The translations under genes were made by a program, and so were the position numbers. From NCBI GenBank assembly GCA_030836935.1, contig JAUPMA010000079.1, positions 1 to 8,636 of the forward strand: a DNA stretch of 8,636 bases, read 5' to 3'. Below, in pieces: positions 1 through 7,801 of the stretch. The notes under the pieces are model-generated. The model was not told the origin of the DNA. It ran no database searches and saw only the letters and a list, made by a program, of their open reading frames with translations. Positions within the stretch are counted from its first letter, which is position 1, and each line of letters opens with the position of its first letter. The DNA comes from Pseudomonadota bacterium. Its GTDB lineage: Bacteria; Pseudomonadota; Gammaproteobacteria; SZUA-229.

Positions 1-582
1 ACCTTTGACCTGCGTTACGACAACCGCATTGAGCAACCGCGACCCACGACCCAGGCCGTCATGTTCTGCATCATGGATATTTCGGGATCAATGGGACGTG
101 ACGAAAAAGACATGGCCAAGCGTTTTTTCATGCTGTTATATCTTTTTCTTACCAGGACTTATGAAAAGATTCAGGTTGTATTCATTTCGCATCACACAGT
201 TGCCAACGAAGTGGATGAGGAAACATTCTTCTATTCCCGCGAGACCGGGGGCACTGTTGTCTCCAGTGCGTTGAATCTGCTTGGTCAGATCATCAAGGAG
301 CGTTACCCGTCATCAGAGTGGAATATTTATGCCGCCCAGGCCTCGGATGGCGACAACTGGCACAATGATTCGCCAACCTGCCGGAAAATAATGGAAGAAG
401 AGATCATGCCGTTTGTGCAGTATTATGCCTACATCGAAATAACCGAAGATCGTCACCAGAATCTCTGGCAGGAATATCTTGCGGTCAAGTCTCGCTGGGA
501 TAACTTTGCCATGCAGCGCATTGAAAGTGCAGCCGACATTTATCCGGTTTTCAGAAAACTTTTCCAGAAACAGCCAAAATGA
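1..582 (+). CDS. yeaH: YeaH/DUF444 family protein, 3' part (5' end outside window)
   Basis: The reading frame is open from base 1, so the gene enters from the left edge; 193 C-terminal residues are visible of a family usually a little over 400 residues long. The visible part begins with a conserved stretch (TFDLRYDN...[10 protein letters not shown]) leading into a von Willebrand A-like domain. Its metal-site motif D-I-S-G-S-M is at visible residues 26–31, followed by a G-G-T segment and a later S-D-G-D-N segment, which match the three metal-coordinating loops of such domains. Met21 (base 61) is an internal residue, not the start. From family knowledge, YeaH is encoded with the serine kinase PrkA/YeaG and SpoVR and is linked to stationary-phase and nitrogen-stress responses; its biochemical role is unclear. 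The stop overlaps the spoVR start (ATGA, 579–582), so the two are co-translated. The family call is secure; the function is not. Confidence 0.93.
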   Translation, partial: TFDLRYDNRIEQPRPTTQAVMFCIMDISGSMGRDEKDMAKRFFMLLYLFLTRTYEKIQVVFISHHTVANEVDEETFFYSRETGGTVVSSALNLLGQIIKERYPSSEWNIYAAQASDGDNWHNDSPTCRKIMEEEIMPFVQYYAYIEITEDRHQNLWQEYLAVKSRWDNFAMQRIESAADIYPVFRKLFQKQPK

Positions 583-2072
583 ACCGGAATCATATCTCTG
601 AATCATCCGAATGGACATTTGAACTGGTTGAAAAATATCACAGCGAGATTGCGCGCGTGGCTGGCGGGTTTGGTCTTGACACTTATCCGGTGCAACTTGA
701 GATTATTACCGCCGAACAGATGCTGGACGCCTATTCATCAGTTGGCATGCCGGTTGGTTACGGCCACTGGTCATTTGGCAAGGAATTTTTAAGCAACGAA
801 AAACGCTACAAGCGTGGCCACATGGGACTGGCTTATGAAATTGTCATCAACTCCAATCCATGTATTGCCTATCTGATGGAAGAAAACACCATGACCATGC
901 AGGCACTGGTCATGGCTCATGCCGCCTATGGCCACAATTCCTTTTTCAAAAGCAATTACATGTTCACAACCTGGACCAGTGCCGACGCCATTATTGATTA
1001 TCTCTTGTTTGCAAAAAACTATATCGCCGAATGCGAGCAGCGTTATGGCGAGGAACAGGTTGAAATGGTTCTGGATTCCTGTCACGCCCTGAAAAACTTT
1101 GGCGTTGACCGGTACAAGCGCCCGCCGAACCTTTCACTACAGGAAGAACAGGCGCGCCAGAAGGAGCGCGAAGCCTATCTGCAATCGCAGGTCAATGAAT
1201 TGTGGCGCACTATTCCGGCAAGAGATGCGCGTGGAAGCAGCAGTGAAGACAGGCGTTTCCCGGCCGAGCCACAGGAAAACATTTTATATTTCATCGAAAA
1301 GAATGCGCCACTTCTTGAACCATGGCAGCGCGAAATTGTGCGCATCGTGCGCAAAATATCCCAGTATTTTTATCCGCAACGCCAGACCCAGGTAATGAAC
1401 GAAGGCTGGGCCACCTTCTGGCATTACACCATTCTGAATAAAATGTACGACGAAGGACTGGTATCCGATGGCTTCATGATCGAGTTTTTACAATCCCACA
1501 CCAATGTTGTGTACCAGCCTGCTTACGACAGCCCCTATTATTCCGGCATCAATCCGTATGCACTGGGATTCGCCATGATGAGCGACATACGCCGCATTTG
1601 CGAATTACCGACAGAAGAAGATAAACGCTGGTTTCCCGATATTGCCAACAGCAACTGGAACGAAACCCTGCACTTCGCCATGAGAAATTTCAAGGATGAG
1701 AGTTTTATCAGGCAATACCTGTCACCAAAACTGATCCGCGACTTCAAACTGTTTGCTTTGCTGGATGACGACAAGAAACCGGATATTGAAGTCAGCGCCA
1801 TTCATGACGATGACGGCTACAAACACATTCGCCAATCCCTCGCTGAACAATACAACCTTGGCAGCATCGAACCCAACATACAAGTGTATAACGTGGACGT
1901 ACGAGGAGATCGATCACTGATATTGCGCCACACCCGGCACAACCGCATGCCACTGGATGAATCCGCACAGGAAGTGATGAAGCATGCAAGAAGATTGTGG
2001 GGATTTAATGTGAAGCTGGAATCGGTGAATACGGAGAATAATGTAACGCAATCGTTTGAGTGTACAATCTGA
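579..2072 (+). CDS. ycgB: SpoVR family protein (YcgB-like)
   Basis: A complete 497-residue protein, close to the roughly 510 residues of E. coli YcgB. Recognisable family blocks are the N-terminal W-T-F-E-L-V-E segment, a histidine-rich block H-A-A-Y-G-H-N (residues 114–120), a charged linker with likely low structure around residues 185–230, the signature E-G-W-A-T-F-W-H (275–282), and a conserved C-terminal part with [10 protein letters not shown]. No signal peptide or membrane segment is apparent, so it should be cytoplasmic. The start ATG overlaps the yeaH stop by 4 bases; there is no strong Shine-Dalgarno sequence, which fits translational coupling. SpoVR was named for a role in spore cortex formation in Bacillus, but this organism is not expected to sporulate. 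In Gammaproteobacteria the protein is co-encoded with PrkA and YeaH, and its molecular activity is unknown. The gene ends 20 bases from the stop of the convergent transferase gene. Confidence 0.95.
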   Translation: MNRNHISESSEWTFELVEKYHSEIARVAGGFGLDTYPVQLEIITAEQMLDAYSSVGMPVGYGHWSFGKEFLSNEKRYKRGHMGLAYEIVINSNPCIAYLMEENTMTMQALVMAHAAYGHNSFFKSNYMFTTWTSADAIIDYLLFAKNYIAECEQRYGEEQVEMVLDSCHALKNFGVDRYKRPPNLSLQEEQARQKEREAYLQSQVNELWRTIPARDARGSSSEDRRFPAEPQENILYFIEKNAPLLEPWQREIVRIVRKISQYFYPQRQTQVMNEGWATFWHYTILNKMYDEGLVSDGFMIEFLQSHTNVVYQPAYDSPYYSGINPYALGFAMMSDIRRICELPTEEDKRWFPDIANSNWNETLHFAMRNFKDESFIRQYLSPKLIRDFKLFALLDDDKKPDIEVSAIHDDDGYKHIRQSLAEQYNLGSIEPNIQVYNVDVRGDRSLILRHTRHNRMPLDESAQEVMKHARRLWGFNVKLESVNTENNVTQSFECTI

Positions 2073-2092
2073 AAATAATTCTACCAGAAATA

Positions 2093-3181
2093 TCAGCAGA
2101 CAGACCCGCTTAACGTGCGCACTTGCAGGCGCCCGCCTTCATGCGTCCGGTAATGCTCATAAATAGCATCAATACGCTCATGATTATTATAACTGCCATC
2201 AATTAGCTTATAAGAAACAATCTCAACGCTTTCATCCAGAATAATATCAAGATTATCCAGCGCCGATGTTATGAAAGATGCAATCTTGTGTGGCTTCGGC
2301 CCGATCATGGAGAATTGAAACTCCACCGGGTACTCAAACAGAACCACACTGACATCGGGTAATTGTCTGATCAAATCCAGTTTCTGTTTATTCTCTCTGC
2401 GGTGCGCCACATAAACAAAATGCACCACGGGATAAAGAGACCTGACTATACCTAACTGCTCCATGTAACTTCTTTCGGTCATCAAGCCAACTTCTGATAA
2501 TGGTGACCCAAGAAAATATACGTTATCACTGCATTCCAAGGTCAGTGATGATTTCTTCAGATAGGAAAAACCATTAACAACCACCTGGTCTGGCGATTTA
2601 ACATCAATATTGTAAGCAGTAAAAAAAACAGCCTTATCAACAGGTTTGTCATTCAACCCCTGAAATAAACGTTTTGCGGCCAGTTTTACTTTTTTCAGAA
2701 ATTTATCCGGCTTGATTATCGATCGCCCCTGCATTCTCTGTCTGGCTATTTCAAGCGTCGCGGTTCCATCATCAAGCAGAATAGTTGTTTCATGCTTTGT
2801 CTGGTTAACAAAGTGCCGCATGAACTTATTATTGTTATCGCCAATGAAAATTTTCTTCACATTTGGAATAGAAGATGCCAGCCTGTTCAGGCGCCGAATA
2901 CTAAAGACGGAACTTCTCAGCAAGGCATCTCCATGCTTATCAATCTCACCGAGGTCAACATTCTGTAACCATGGGTCATGCGCAAGCAGGCCGACTTTAT
3001 TGAGCAAAGTGACATTAGGCCATTGCCTGCTGATGGCAACGAGTTTCATCAGTTGTAAATAGCTCTTACGGTCACCCATGACCAGCAGATAACAATCCTT
3101 GTCTTCCAGCCTGAAATAATGTTTTGCTTCGATAGCATTGAGTAGTTGCAGCGGCGATTTAACCAGGAAGACATTATTCAT
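2093..3181 (-). CDS. sialyltransferase-like glycosyltransferase (GT52/polysialyltransferase type), candidate pseudaminyltransferase
   Basis: A protein of 362 residues from the ATG at 3181. An in-frame TTG at 3187 would add two residues, but the purine run GAAAG (3191–3195) lies 9 bases before the ATG and only 3 before the TTG, so I prefer the ATG. The layout matches bacterial GT-B sialyltransferases such as meningococcal Lst: N-terminal N-V-F-L-V-K-S-P-L-Q-L-L strand-turn, an acidic D-D-G-T motif (137–140), L-G-S-P (224–227), Y-V-A-H-R-R-E (257–263) where Lst has its HP motif, and a late P-K-P-H...F-I-T-S-A-L block (295–308). No signal peptide or membrane helix is seen. Being last in the pse gene cluster, it most likely uses CMP-pseudaminic acid as donor; this is inference, and the acceptor is unknown. 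Parts of the gene are A+T-rich (2161–2220 has 17 G+C in 60), unlike its neighbours, which suggests separate acquisition. The superfamily is fairly sure, the donor sugar less so. Confidence 0.75.
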   Translation of the reverse strand: MNNVFLVKSPLQLLNAIEAKHYFRLEDKDCYLLVMGDRKSYLQLMKLVAISRQWPNVTLLNKVGLLAHDPWLQNVDLGEIDKHGDALLRSSVFSIRRLNRLASSIPNVKKIFIGDNNNKFMRHFVNQTKHETTILLDDGTATLEIARQRMQGRSIIKPDKFLKKVKLAAKRLFQGLNDKPVDKAVFFTAYNIDVKSPDQVVVNGFSYLKKSSLTLECSDNVYFLGSPLSEVGLMTERSYMEQLGIVRSLYPVVHFVYVAHRRENKQKLDLIRQLPDVSVVLFEYPVEFQFSMIGPKPHKIASFITSALDNLDIILDESVEIVSYKLIDGSYNNHERIDAIYEHYRTHEGGRLQVRTLSGSVC

Positions 3182-3271
3182 ACGCAATAACTTTCAATAC
3201 GATGTAACAAATAAAAATACATATAACAAAAATCCGTACTGTGTTTTGCGAAGCAATGATGGCTACACAGA
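3182..3271 (-). other. A+T-rich spacer between pseI and the glycosyltransferase gene
   Basis: This is the only sizeable non-coding gap in the minus-strand cluster. Bases 3181–3240 hold 15 G+C in 60. It contains the weak ribosome-binding site GAAAG (3191–3195) for the transferase. Poor promoter-like hexamers are present (TTGTTA, 16 bases, TTACAT on the minus strand), so an internal promoter is possible but not convincing. An imperfect inverted repeat (CTGTGT at 3265–3270 with ACACAG at 3239–3244, enclosing a small TTGC/GCAA stem) follows the pseI stop, with a run of five T six bases further on; it is too weak to call a terminator. Confidence 0.4.
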
Positions 3272-4327
3272 TCAGCTCAATTCATCCAATAATACAGGCG
3301 TATTGGCTGCAACATCACGCATAACCTTCTTGCCAAGTATTGATTCCAGATATTTTGGCGCCGCACCAAACCCGGGGCGAACGCTACCTACCGCATCGCG
3401 TGTGATGATTTCGCCCGCCTTCAGTGCTTTTACAAAATAAAGTGAGCGCCGGAATTTTACATTGCCCTGCTCGCTGGATTTGCGTCCGTAATCCACGCTT
3501 CCCAGCGCATCCCATGCCGTATGAGTACCTTTGCATAACGCCGCCAGTTCAGGTGGCTCCAGCGAGAAGCTGTCGTCTGGCCCGCCACCCTTGCGATCAA
3601 GGGTAAAGTGTTTTTCGATAATGCAGGCACCCAGGGCAACGCTGGCGATTGCGGTGGTGTTATCCAATGTATGATCAGACAATCCAGTAACCAAACCGAA
3701 ACGCTGAATCATGTCCGGAATAATACGCAAATTGTAATCTGAGGCGGGTGCCGGGTAGCCGCTAACACAGTGAAGAATAGCCAGCTCTTTACAACCACCT
3801 TCACGCGCGGCATTGATGGCCTCCTGTATTTCTTCCGCATCGGCCATTCCGGTGGAAATAATCATCGGCTTGCCGGTACTCGCCACATATTTTATCAGCG
3901 GGAGATCAACTGCCTCGAATGACGCGATTTTGTAGGCTGGCGCATTAAGACTCTCAAGTAGATCAACTGCCGTGTTATCAAAAGGTGAACTGAAAATTGT
4001 AATGCCAAGTTTGCGCGCATGATCAAATAGCGGCGCATGCCATTCCCATGGCATGTGTGCTTCACGATATAAGTCATACAACGTGCGTCCATCCCAAAGC
4101 CCCCCATGAATACAGAATTCATCACTATCGCAATTCAGCGTAATGGTATCAGGCTTGTATGTTTGTAATTTGATGGCATCGGCCCCGGCCTTTTTTGCTT
4201 CTTCGATGATACGCAATGCCGTTTCCATTTTACCATTATGATTGGCTGACTATTCGGCAATTACGTAAGGTGGCGCATCCATACTGATTCGTCGGCCTGC
4301 AATATTGATGAATTTATCTTTATTCAT
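3272..4327 (-). pseudogene. pseI: pseudaminic acid synthase, interrupted by an in-frame TAG at codon 26
   Basis: Read through its stop, this is a 351-residue PseI, of normal length (C. jejuni PseI has 343). PseI is a NeuB-type enzyme that condenses 2,4-diacetamido-2,4,6-trideoxy-L-altrose with phosphoenolpyruvate to give pseudaminic acid. The synthase barrel covers about residues 18–280, with K-A-G-A-D-A-I-K-L-Q-T-Y at 46–57, and two candidate metal-ligand histidines in S-D-H (219) and E-K-H (240). A C-terminal SAF/antifreeze-like domain spans about 290–351 (R-S-L-Y-F-V-K, S-V-R-P-G-F-G). The ATG at 4327 is well placed: AGAGAG lies 8 bases upstream and it overlaps the pseH stop by 8 bases. 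The peptide starts MNKDKFIN and reaches V-I-A-E, then TAG, then S-A-N-H-N-G-K in the same frame; the family has Leu there. No frameshift is seen. As read, it yields only a 25-residue peptide or, by restart, a protein from Met34 (base 4228, 318 residues) without the N-terminal strand and N-H-N-G motif. Confidence 0.9.
4250..4252 (-). other. pseI: premature amber codon in pseI
   Basis: The plus strand reads cta here, giving TAG on the coding strand. A single base difference at 4251 (t instead of a) would give TTG, the Leu expected between I-A-E and S-A-N-H-N-G. The frame on both sides encodes conserved PseI sequence, so this is a point nonsense change and not a wrong start or a frameshift. Confidence 0.9.
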
Positions 4328-4847
4328 TTGTATTTCTCTCTTTCCATGTCAGCCAGTCCTGGTTTAACAGACCAAAACAAATGACATCGTAATAATCCTT
4401 GTTAATCCGGTGCTGCTCACGCAAAACGCCTTCCTGCTGAAACCCAAGCGTTCGATGCAAACGGATTGAAGCTTCATTAAAACCCAATGCCTGGCCACAT
4501 ACTTTATGAAGCTTGAGAAAATTAAACGCAAATTCAATAGCGGTAATCCCTATTTTTTTTCCCATGCCTTTTGTTTGCCCGGGGACTGCATAAAACCCCC
4601 AATCAGACACTCCTCCTGGCAGGACCTGCGAGAAATGAACAAATCCTAACGGAACCGAATTTTCTTCCACTATCAGCAATCGTTTTGATTCATCACGATT
4701 CGCACGTGCAAACCACGCCTGATGCTCCTCAAATGATATTTCATGTTGCGTAAACATATAGCGGCGAACATCAGGATGATTTCTCCATTCCAGAACATTC
4801 CTGACATCCGTTTCAACCATGGGTCTGATTTGACAGGCATTAATCAT
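4320..4847 (-). CDS. pseH: UDP-4-amino-4,6-dideoxy-N-acetyl-beta-L-altrosamine N-acetyltransferase
   Basis: A 175-residue GNAT-fold acetyltransferase, normal for PseH. It transfers acetyl from acetyl-CoA to the 4-amino group made by PseC, in the cytoplasm. Family marks are the N-terminal R-P-M...W-R-N-H-P-D-V-R-R-Y-M-F (8–32), W-F-A-R (45–48), the acetyl-CoA pyrophosphate-binding loop Q-T-K-G-M-G (91–96), and the C-terminal N-E-A-S-I-R-L-H-R-T-L-G-F-Q-Q-E-G-V-L-R-E segment with the terminal Y-Y-D-V-I-C-F-G-L-L typical of PseH. The ATG overlaps the pseG stop by 8 bases and has no strong ribosome-binding site, so coupling to pseG is likely; its own stop overlaps the pseI start by 8 bases. The general GNAT/RimJ-like fold alone would be ambiguous; the setting between pseG and pseI fixes the call. 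Confidence 0.93.
   Translation of the reverse strand: MINACQIRPMVETDVRNVLEWRNHPDVRRYMFTQHEISFEEHQAWFARANRDESKRLLIVEENSVPLGFVHFSQVLPGGVSDWGFYAVPGQTKGMGKKIGITAIEFAFNFLKLHKVCGQALGFNEASIRLHRTLGFQQEGVLREQHRINKDYYDVICFGLLNQDWLTWKERNTNE
4336..4345 (-). promoter_or_regulatory. ribosome-binding site for pseI
   Basis: On the minus strand a purine-rich run, GGAAAGAGAG, ends 8 bases before the ATG at 4327, inside the 3' end of pseH. It supports that ATG as the true start of pseI, 33 codons upstream of the first ATG that follows the internal stop. The downstream ATG at 4228 has no comparable site. Confidence 0.6.
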
Positions 4848-5946
4848 GAGTCATTAACCAGTTTGTAATTCTCACTCCACCCTCACCGTCAACAATAGCA
4901 CTACTTGCAAGTTGCATTTTTTGCAGATTCTCTGGCTGTATGGCTACGGCAAGCAGCCGATCCAAATCATATTGCAATTGCAGTGGACCATTTAACAACA
5001 TGATGCAATCTTTTGCTGCAAGCGCATGGGCACCAGAACGCTGATTTTCTGCAAGAACCAATGTCAATGTCGGCAACCCAAGGCTACAACGTTCCAGCGC
5101 CGTCGTTCCAGCAGCACCAATCGCCAAATCACTTTCTGCCATTAATGCCGCCATGTCCTGAACATTCACCAGCACCTTCGTTTTCCATGACATCTGCGCG
5201 GCCTGATCGCGCACTTGCTCCAGCCAGGGTGCATGCGGCCCCATCACTACCGTTATATAACAGTCGTCCGGCAATGCACTGTTTTTCAATGCGTCCAGAA
5301 CTCTGCCAGTAGCATTATCTTTGTCAACGCCGCCCATTGTAATGAGCAGATGTTTGAATTGTGCTGCTGTACGTCGCTGAAGGCTGTAGGTGCGAAGTGC
5401 AGCAAATTCAGGGCGCAGCAGCGCGTATTCAGTACCGGCAAGAATCTCGCAGCCATCCGGCACAAGCCTGGCATAATCGATGACTTTACGATCAAGGTTT
5501 TGATCCAGCAACAGATCGCAATCATGCTGACGATCCGCAAGGTCATCAATCACCATAATATGCGCACAGGCCGGTCGCACACTGCATTCCCAACGTGCAT
5601 CCAGTGCATAGTGATCCACTATGACCCAATCAACAGGGGAATTATGCAATACAGCCAGCGTTTGTTCTGCGTCAGTTTCCCAGCTTGCACCAAGCCATGA
5701 AGCATGCACAGGATTCGCCTGCGCTTCCGTTTCTTCAGCAAAATGTGCAACTGGCAAGGCAAACACCTGAAAACTGCGCTGACGAATCAACTCAAGCAGG
5801 TTACCCGGGTGTTCGCGACAGATGAAACTGCACTGCGCACCACGCTCCCGAAGCGCCTGTGCAAGTGTCAGGCAACGCATGACATGGCCGGTGCCAATAT
5901 TGAGCGATGCATCGGTACGAAAAACGATGGAAAAATGTTTCATCAT
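4840..5946 (-). CDS. pseG: UDP-2,4-diacetamido-2,4,6-trideoxy-beta-L-altropyranose hydrolase
   Basis: From the ATG at 5946 the protein has 368 residues. PseG removes UDP from the diacetamido sugar by water attack at the anomeric carbon, giving the free sugar used by PseI. It has the MurG/GT28-like two-domain GT-B fold. The N-terminal F-R-T-D-A-S...G-T-G-H-V-M-R-C motif (9–25) carries the histidine that acts as catalytic base in the family (His21 here). The C-terminal domain has M-G-G-V-D near 204–208 and the nucleotide-binding G-A-A-G-T-T-A-L-E-R-C (277–287). Two adjacent ATGs (5946 and 5943) lie 2 bases after the pseF stop; the second gives M-K-H-F-S-I-V-F-R, the more family-like beginning. 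A GTG at 5982 would add 12 residues overlapping pseF, which I judge unlikely. Some relatives fuse PseG with PseH; here they are separate genes overlapping by 8 bases. Confidence 0.94.
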   Translation of the reverse strand: MMKHFSIVFRTDASLNIGTGHVMRCLTLAQALRERGAQCSFICREHPGNLLELIRQRSFQVFALPVAHFAEETEAQANPVHASWLGASWETDAEQTLAVLHNSPVDWVIVDHYALDARWECSVRPACAHIMVIDDLADRQHDCDLLLDQNLDRKVIDYARLVPDGCEILAGTEYALLRPEFAALRTYSLQRRTAAQFKHLLITMGGVDKDNATGRVLDALKNSALPDDCYITVVMGPHAPWLEQVRDQAAQMSWKTKVLVNVQDMAALMAESDLAIGAAGTTALERCSLGLPTLTLVLAENQRSGAHALAAKDCIMLLNGPLQLQYDLDRLLAVAIQPENLQKMQLASSAIVDGEGGVRITNWLMTHD

Positions 5947-5948
5947 GA

Positions 5949-6641
5949 TCAAACAGATTGCTGCAACGCCTTGAGCATCCACTCGGCGCGCTCCCAGTCT
6001 TCCGGAGTGTCTATATCCTGCACGCGATAACGCGGCAGGATCACCGGTGCGGCACGCGGCGAGAAAATCGTCCTGCCATCCAGCCAGGCGCGGGCAACAC
6101 CCCAGTAAAACTGGCCCGCATCATGATAAGCCTCTTCCAGATCCTGCGAACGTGTATTGAAATGTTCGGGGTTGAACATTTCAACACGCCCTTCGGTGTT
6201 GATGCGGATGGCGCGCTGAATCGGAAACGCGTAGCTGGTGACGGAAAAAGTATAATCACAACCGGTTTGTTGCAACACGTCCAGACCTTTACATAAATCT
6301 GAAGGCCGCACAAAAGGAGCCGTAGCGTAGATACAACACACTGCAACTGGTGTTGCACCATGTTGCTGTTGCCAGTTGATGGCGTGTGCAATCACCGGAA
6401 TGGTGCCGGTATGATCATCCGACAATTCCGGCGGACGCATGAAGGGAACCTCAGCGCCATAACTACGGGCAACATCAGCAATTTCCGCATCATCGGTTGA
6501 TACAATAATGCGATCAAAACAACCACTCTCGCGAGCCGCGTCAATCGACCATGCAATCATCGGACGGCCACAAAAAAGTTTGACATTCTTGCGTGGTATG
6601 CGCTTGCTGCCACCGCGCGCGGGAATAATGGCAATGTTCAT
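5949..6641 (-). CDS. pseF: pseudaminic acid cytidylyltransferase
   Basis: A 230-residue CMP-sugar synthetase, normal for the family. It activates pseudaminic acid with CTP, giving CMP-Pse and pyrophosphate, the donor for transferases. The N-terminal nucleotide-binding motif P-A-R-G-G-S-K-R-I-P-R-K-N is at 7–19; S-T-D-D (48–51) and A-T-A-P-F (106–110) follow, then A-Y-H-D-A-G-Q-F-Y-W (171–180), which separates PseF from the NeuA sialic acid enzymes. The C-terminus has the usual Q-D-I-D-T-P-E-D-W segment. The ATG overlaps the pseC stop as ATGA (6638–6641), with AAGG about 10 bases upstream. The gene order places activation before the PseG, PseH and PseI steps, which is common in these operons and does not reflect reaction order. 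Confidence 0.95.
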   Translation of the reverse strand: MNIAIIPARGGSKRIPRKNVKLFCGRPMIAWSIDAARESGCFDRIIVSTDDAEIADVARSYGAEVPFMRPPELSDDHTGTIPVIAHAINWQQQHGATPVAVCCIYATAPFVRPSDLCKGLDVLQQTGCDYTFSVTSYAFPIQRAIRINTEGRVEMFNPEHFNTRSQDLEEAYHDAGQFYWGVARAWLDGRTIFSPRAAPVILPRYRVQDIDTPEDWERAEWMLKALQQSV

Positions 6642-7798
6642 GCGGCAACAGCCTTGCTCAACGCAGCCACCACCTGATCCTGTTGTACTTCACTCAGGCC
6701 TGAATACATGGGCAGGCTGATCGCCTCAGCGTAATAACGTTCCGCTTCCGGAAAATCGCCTGATTTAAATCCCATCTTCAAATAATAGGGCTGGGTATGA
6801 ACCGGGATGTAATGCAGATTCACACCAATTCCCTGTTCACGCAGCGATTCGAATACCTGCTTATGCGACTTACCGTTTTTATCCGGCTGTAAACGAATAA
6901 CATAAAGATGCAGACCGGAATAACTGTCTGGCAACTGCCAGGGCGTAATGACCGGCAAGTTCGCTAACAAGCCATCATAACGGCGTGCAAGCACATGACG
7001 TTGTGCTACGTATTGATCGAGCCGATTCATCTGGCTGACGCCGAGCGCAGCCTGCAATTCAGTCATGCGGTAATTAAAGCCAAGATCAATCTGCTGGTAA
7101 TACCACGGGCCATCAGACGCATGCGTCATCTGTGACGGCTCACGGGTAATGCCATGGCTGCGCAACAAGGCCATGCGATTGGCGAGTTCCGCATTATTGG
7201 TGAGTGCCATACCACCTTCACCCGTAGTAATGATTTTAACCGGGTGAAAACTGAAAATAGTGATATCACTATAATGACCGTTACCGATGAATTCGCCGTG
7301 GTATTTACCACCAATGGCATGTGAAGCATCTTCGATAATTTTGAAACCGTAGCGTTGCGACAATTTGTGTATCGCCGCCATATCACAAGGCTGGCCACAC
7401 AAATGCACAGGCACCAGGATTTTTGGCAAGCGCCCTTCTCGTTCGGCTTGTTGCAGTTTGCGTTCAAGTGCCTTGGAACAAAGATTGTAGGTGCGTGAAT
7501 CAATATCAACAAAATCAACTCGCGCGCCACAGTAAAGACCACAATTCGCAGAAGCAACAAAAGTAATCGGGCTGGTCCACAGCCAATCTCCTGGGCCGAG
7601 ACCCAGCGCCAGACAGGCAATGTGCAACGCTGATGTGGCGCTGTTTACCGCCACAGCATATTTGGCATTAACATGTTGCACAACCGCTTGCTCAAAACGC
7701 GGCACCATCGGTCCCTGAGTCAGAAAATCAGACCGCAACACTTCCACAACAGCATCAATGTCGGCTTGTGTAATCTCCTGACGACCGTATGGAATCAT
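6638..7798 (-). CDS. pseC: UDP-4-amino-4,6-dideoxy-N-acetyl-beta-L-altrosamine transaminase
   Basis: A 386-residue PLP-dependent aminotransferase of the DegT/DnrJ/EryC1 family, typical length for PseC. It uses glutamate as amino donor to convert the 4-keto sugar from PseB to the 4-amino sugar. The start M-I-P-Y-G-R-Q-E-I matches PseC. Cofactor motifs are N-S-A-T-S-A-L-H (52–59), E-D-A-S-H-A (156–161, Asp157 expected to hold the pyridine nitrogen) and F-S-F-H-P-V-K-I-I-T-T-G-E-G-G (182–196), where Lys188 forms the internal aldimine. The F-N-Y-R-M-T-E-L-Q-A-A-L block follows, as usual. The ATG is 3 bases beyond the pseB stop, with GGGAA about 10 bases upstream. Family and position agree; no residue looks missing. 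Confidence 0.96.
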   Translation of the reverse strand: MIPYGRQEITQADIDAVVEVLRSDFLTQGPMVPRFEQAVVQHVNAKYAVAVNSATSALHIACLALGLGPGDWLWTSPITFVASANCGLYCGARVDFVDIDSRTYNLCSKALERKLQQAEREGRLPKILVPVHLCGQPCDMAAIHKLSQRYGFKIIEDASHAIGGKYHGEFIGNGHYSDITIFSFHPVKIITTGEGGMALTNNAELANRMALLRSHGITREPSQMTHASDGPWYYQQIDLGFNYRMTELQAALGVSQMNRLDQYVAQRHVLARRYDGLLANLPVITPWQLPDSYSGLHLYVIRLQPDKNGKSHKQVFESLREQGIGVNLHYIPVHTQPYYLKMGFKSGDFPEAERYYAEAISLPMYSGLSEVQQDQVVAALSKAVAA

Positions 7799-7801
7799 GG
7801 T

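Noticed and set aside
3228..3270. Inverted repeat CTGTGT/ACACAG with an inner TTGC/GCAA stem and a T-run after pseI on the minus strand
   Set aside because: The stem is short and broken by an uneven internal loop (8 versus 1 bases), and the T-run starts six bases after it; not a credible intrinsic terminator.
3272..4228. Taking the Met34 frame as the complete pseI
   Set aside because: Conserved PseI sequence continues upstream in the same frame across the TAG to an ATG with a good ribosome-binding site, so the short form is the result of the nonsense codon.
5215..5700. 161-codon plus-strand open frame inside pseG
   Set aside because: It lies wholly antisense to the well-supported pseG, and its translation resembles no family I recognise.
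5947..5982. GTG start for pseG adding 12 residues
   Set aside because: It overlaps pseF by 34 bases and the added residues do not resemble the family N-terminus; the ATG pair at 5943–5946 fits better.
7126..7620. 164-codon minus-strand open frame inside pseC in another frame
   Set aside because: Out-of-frame shadow of pseC with no recognisable domain.
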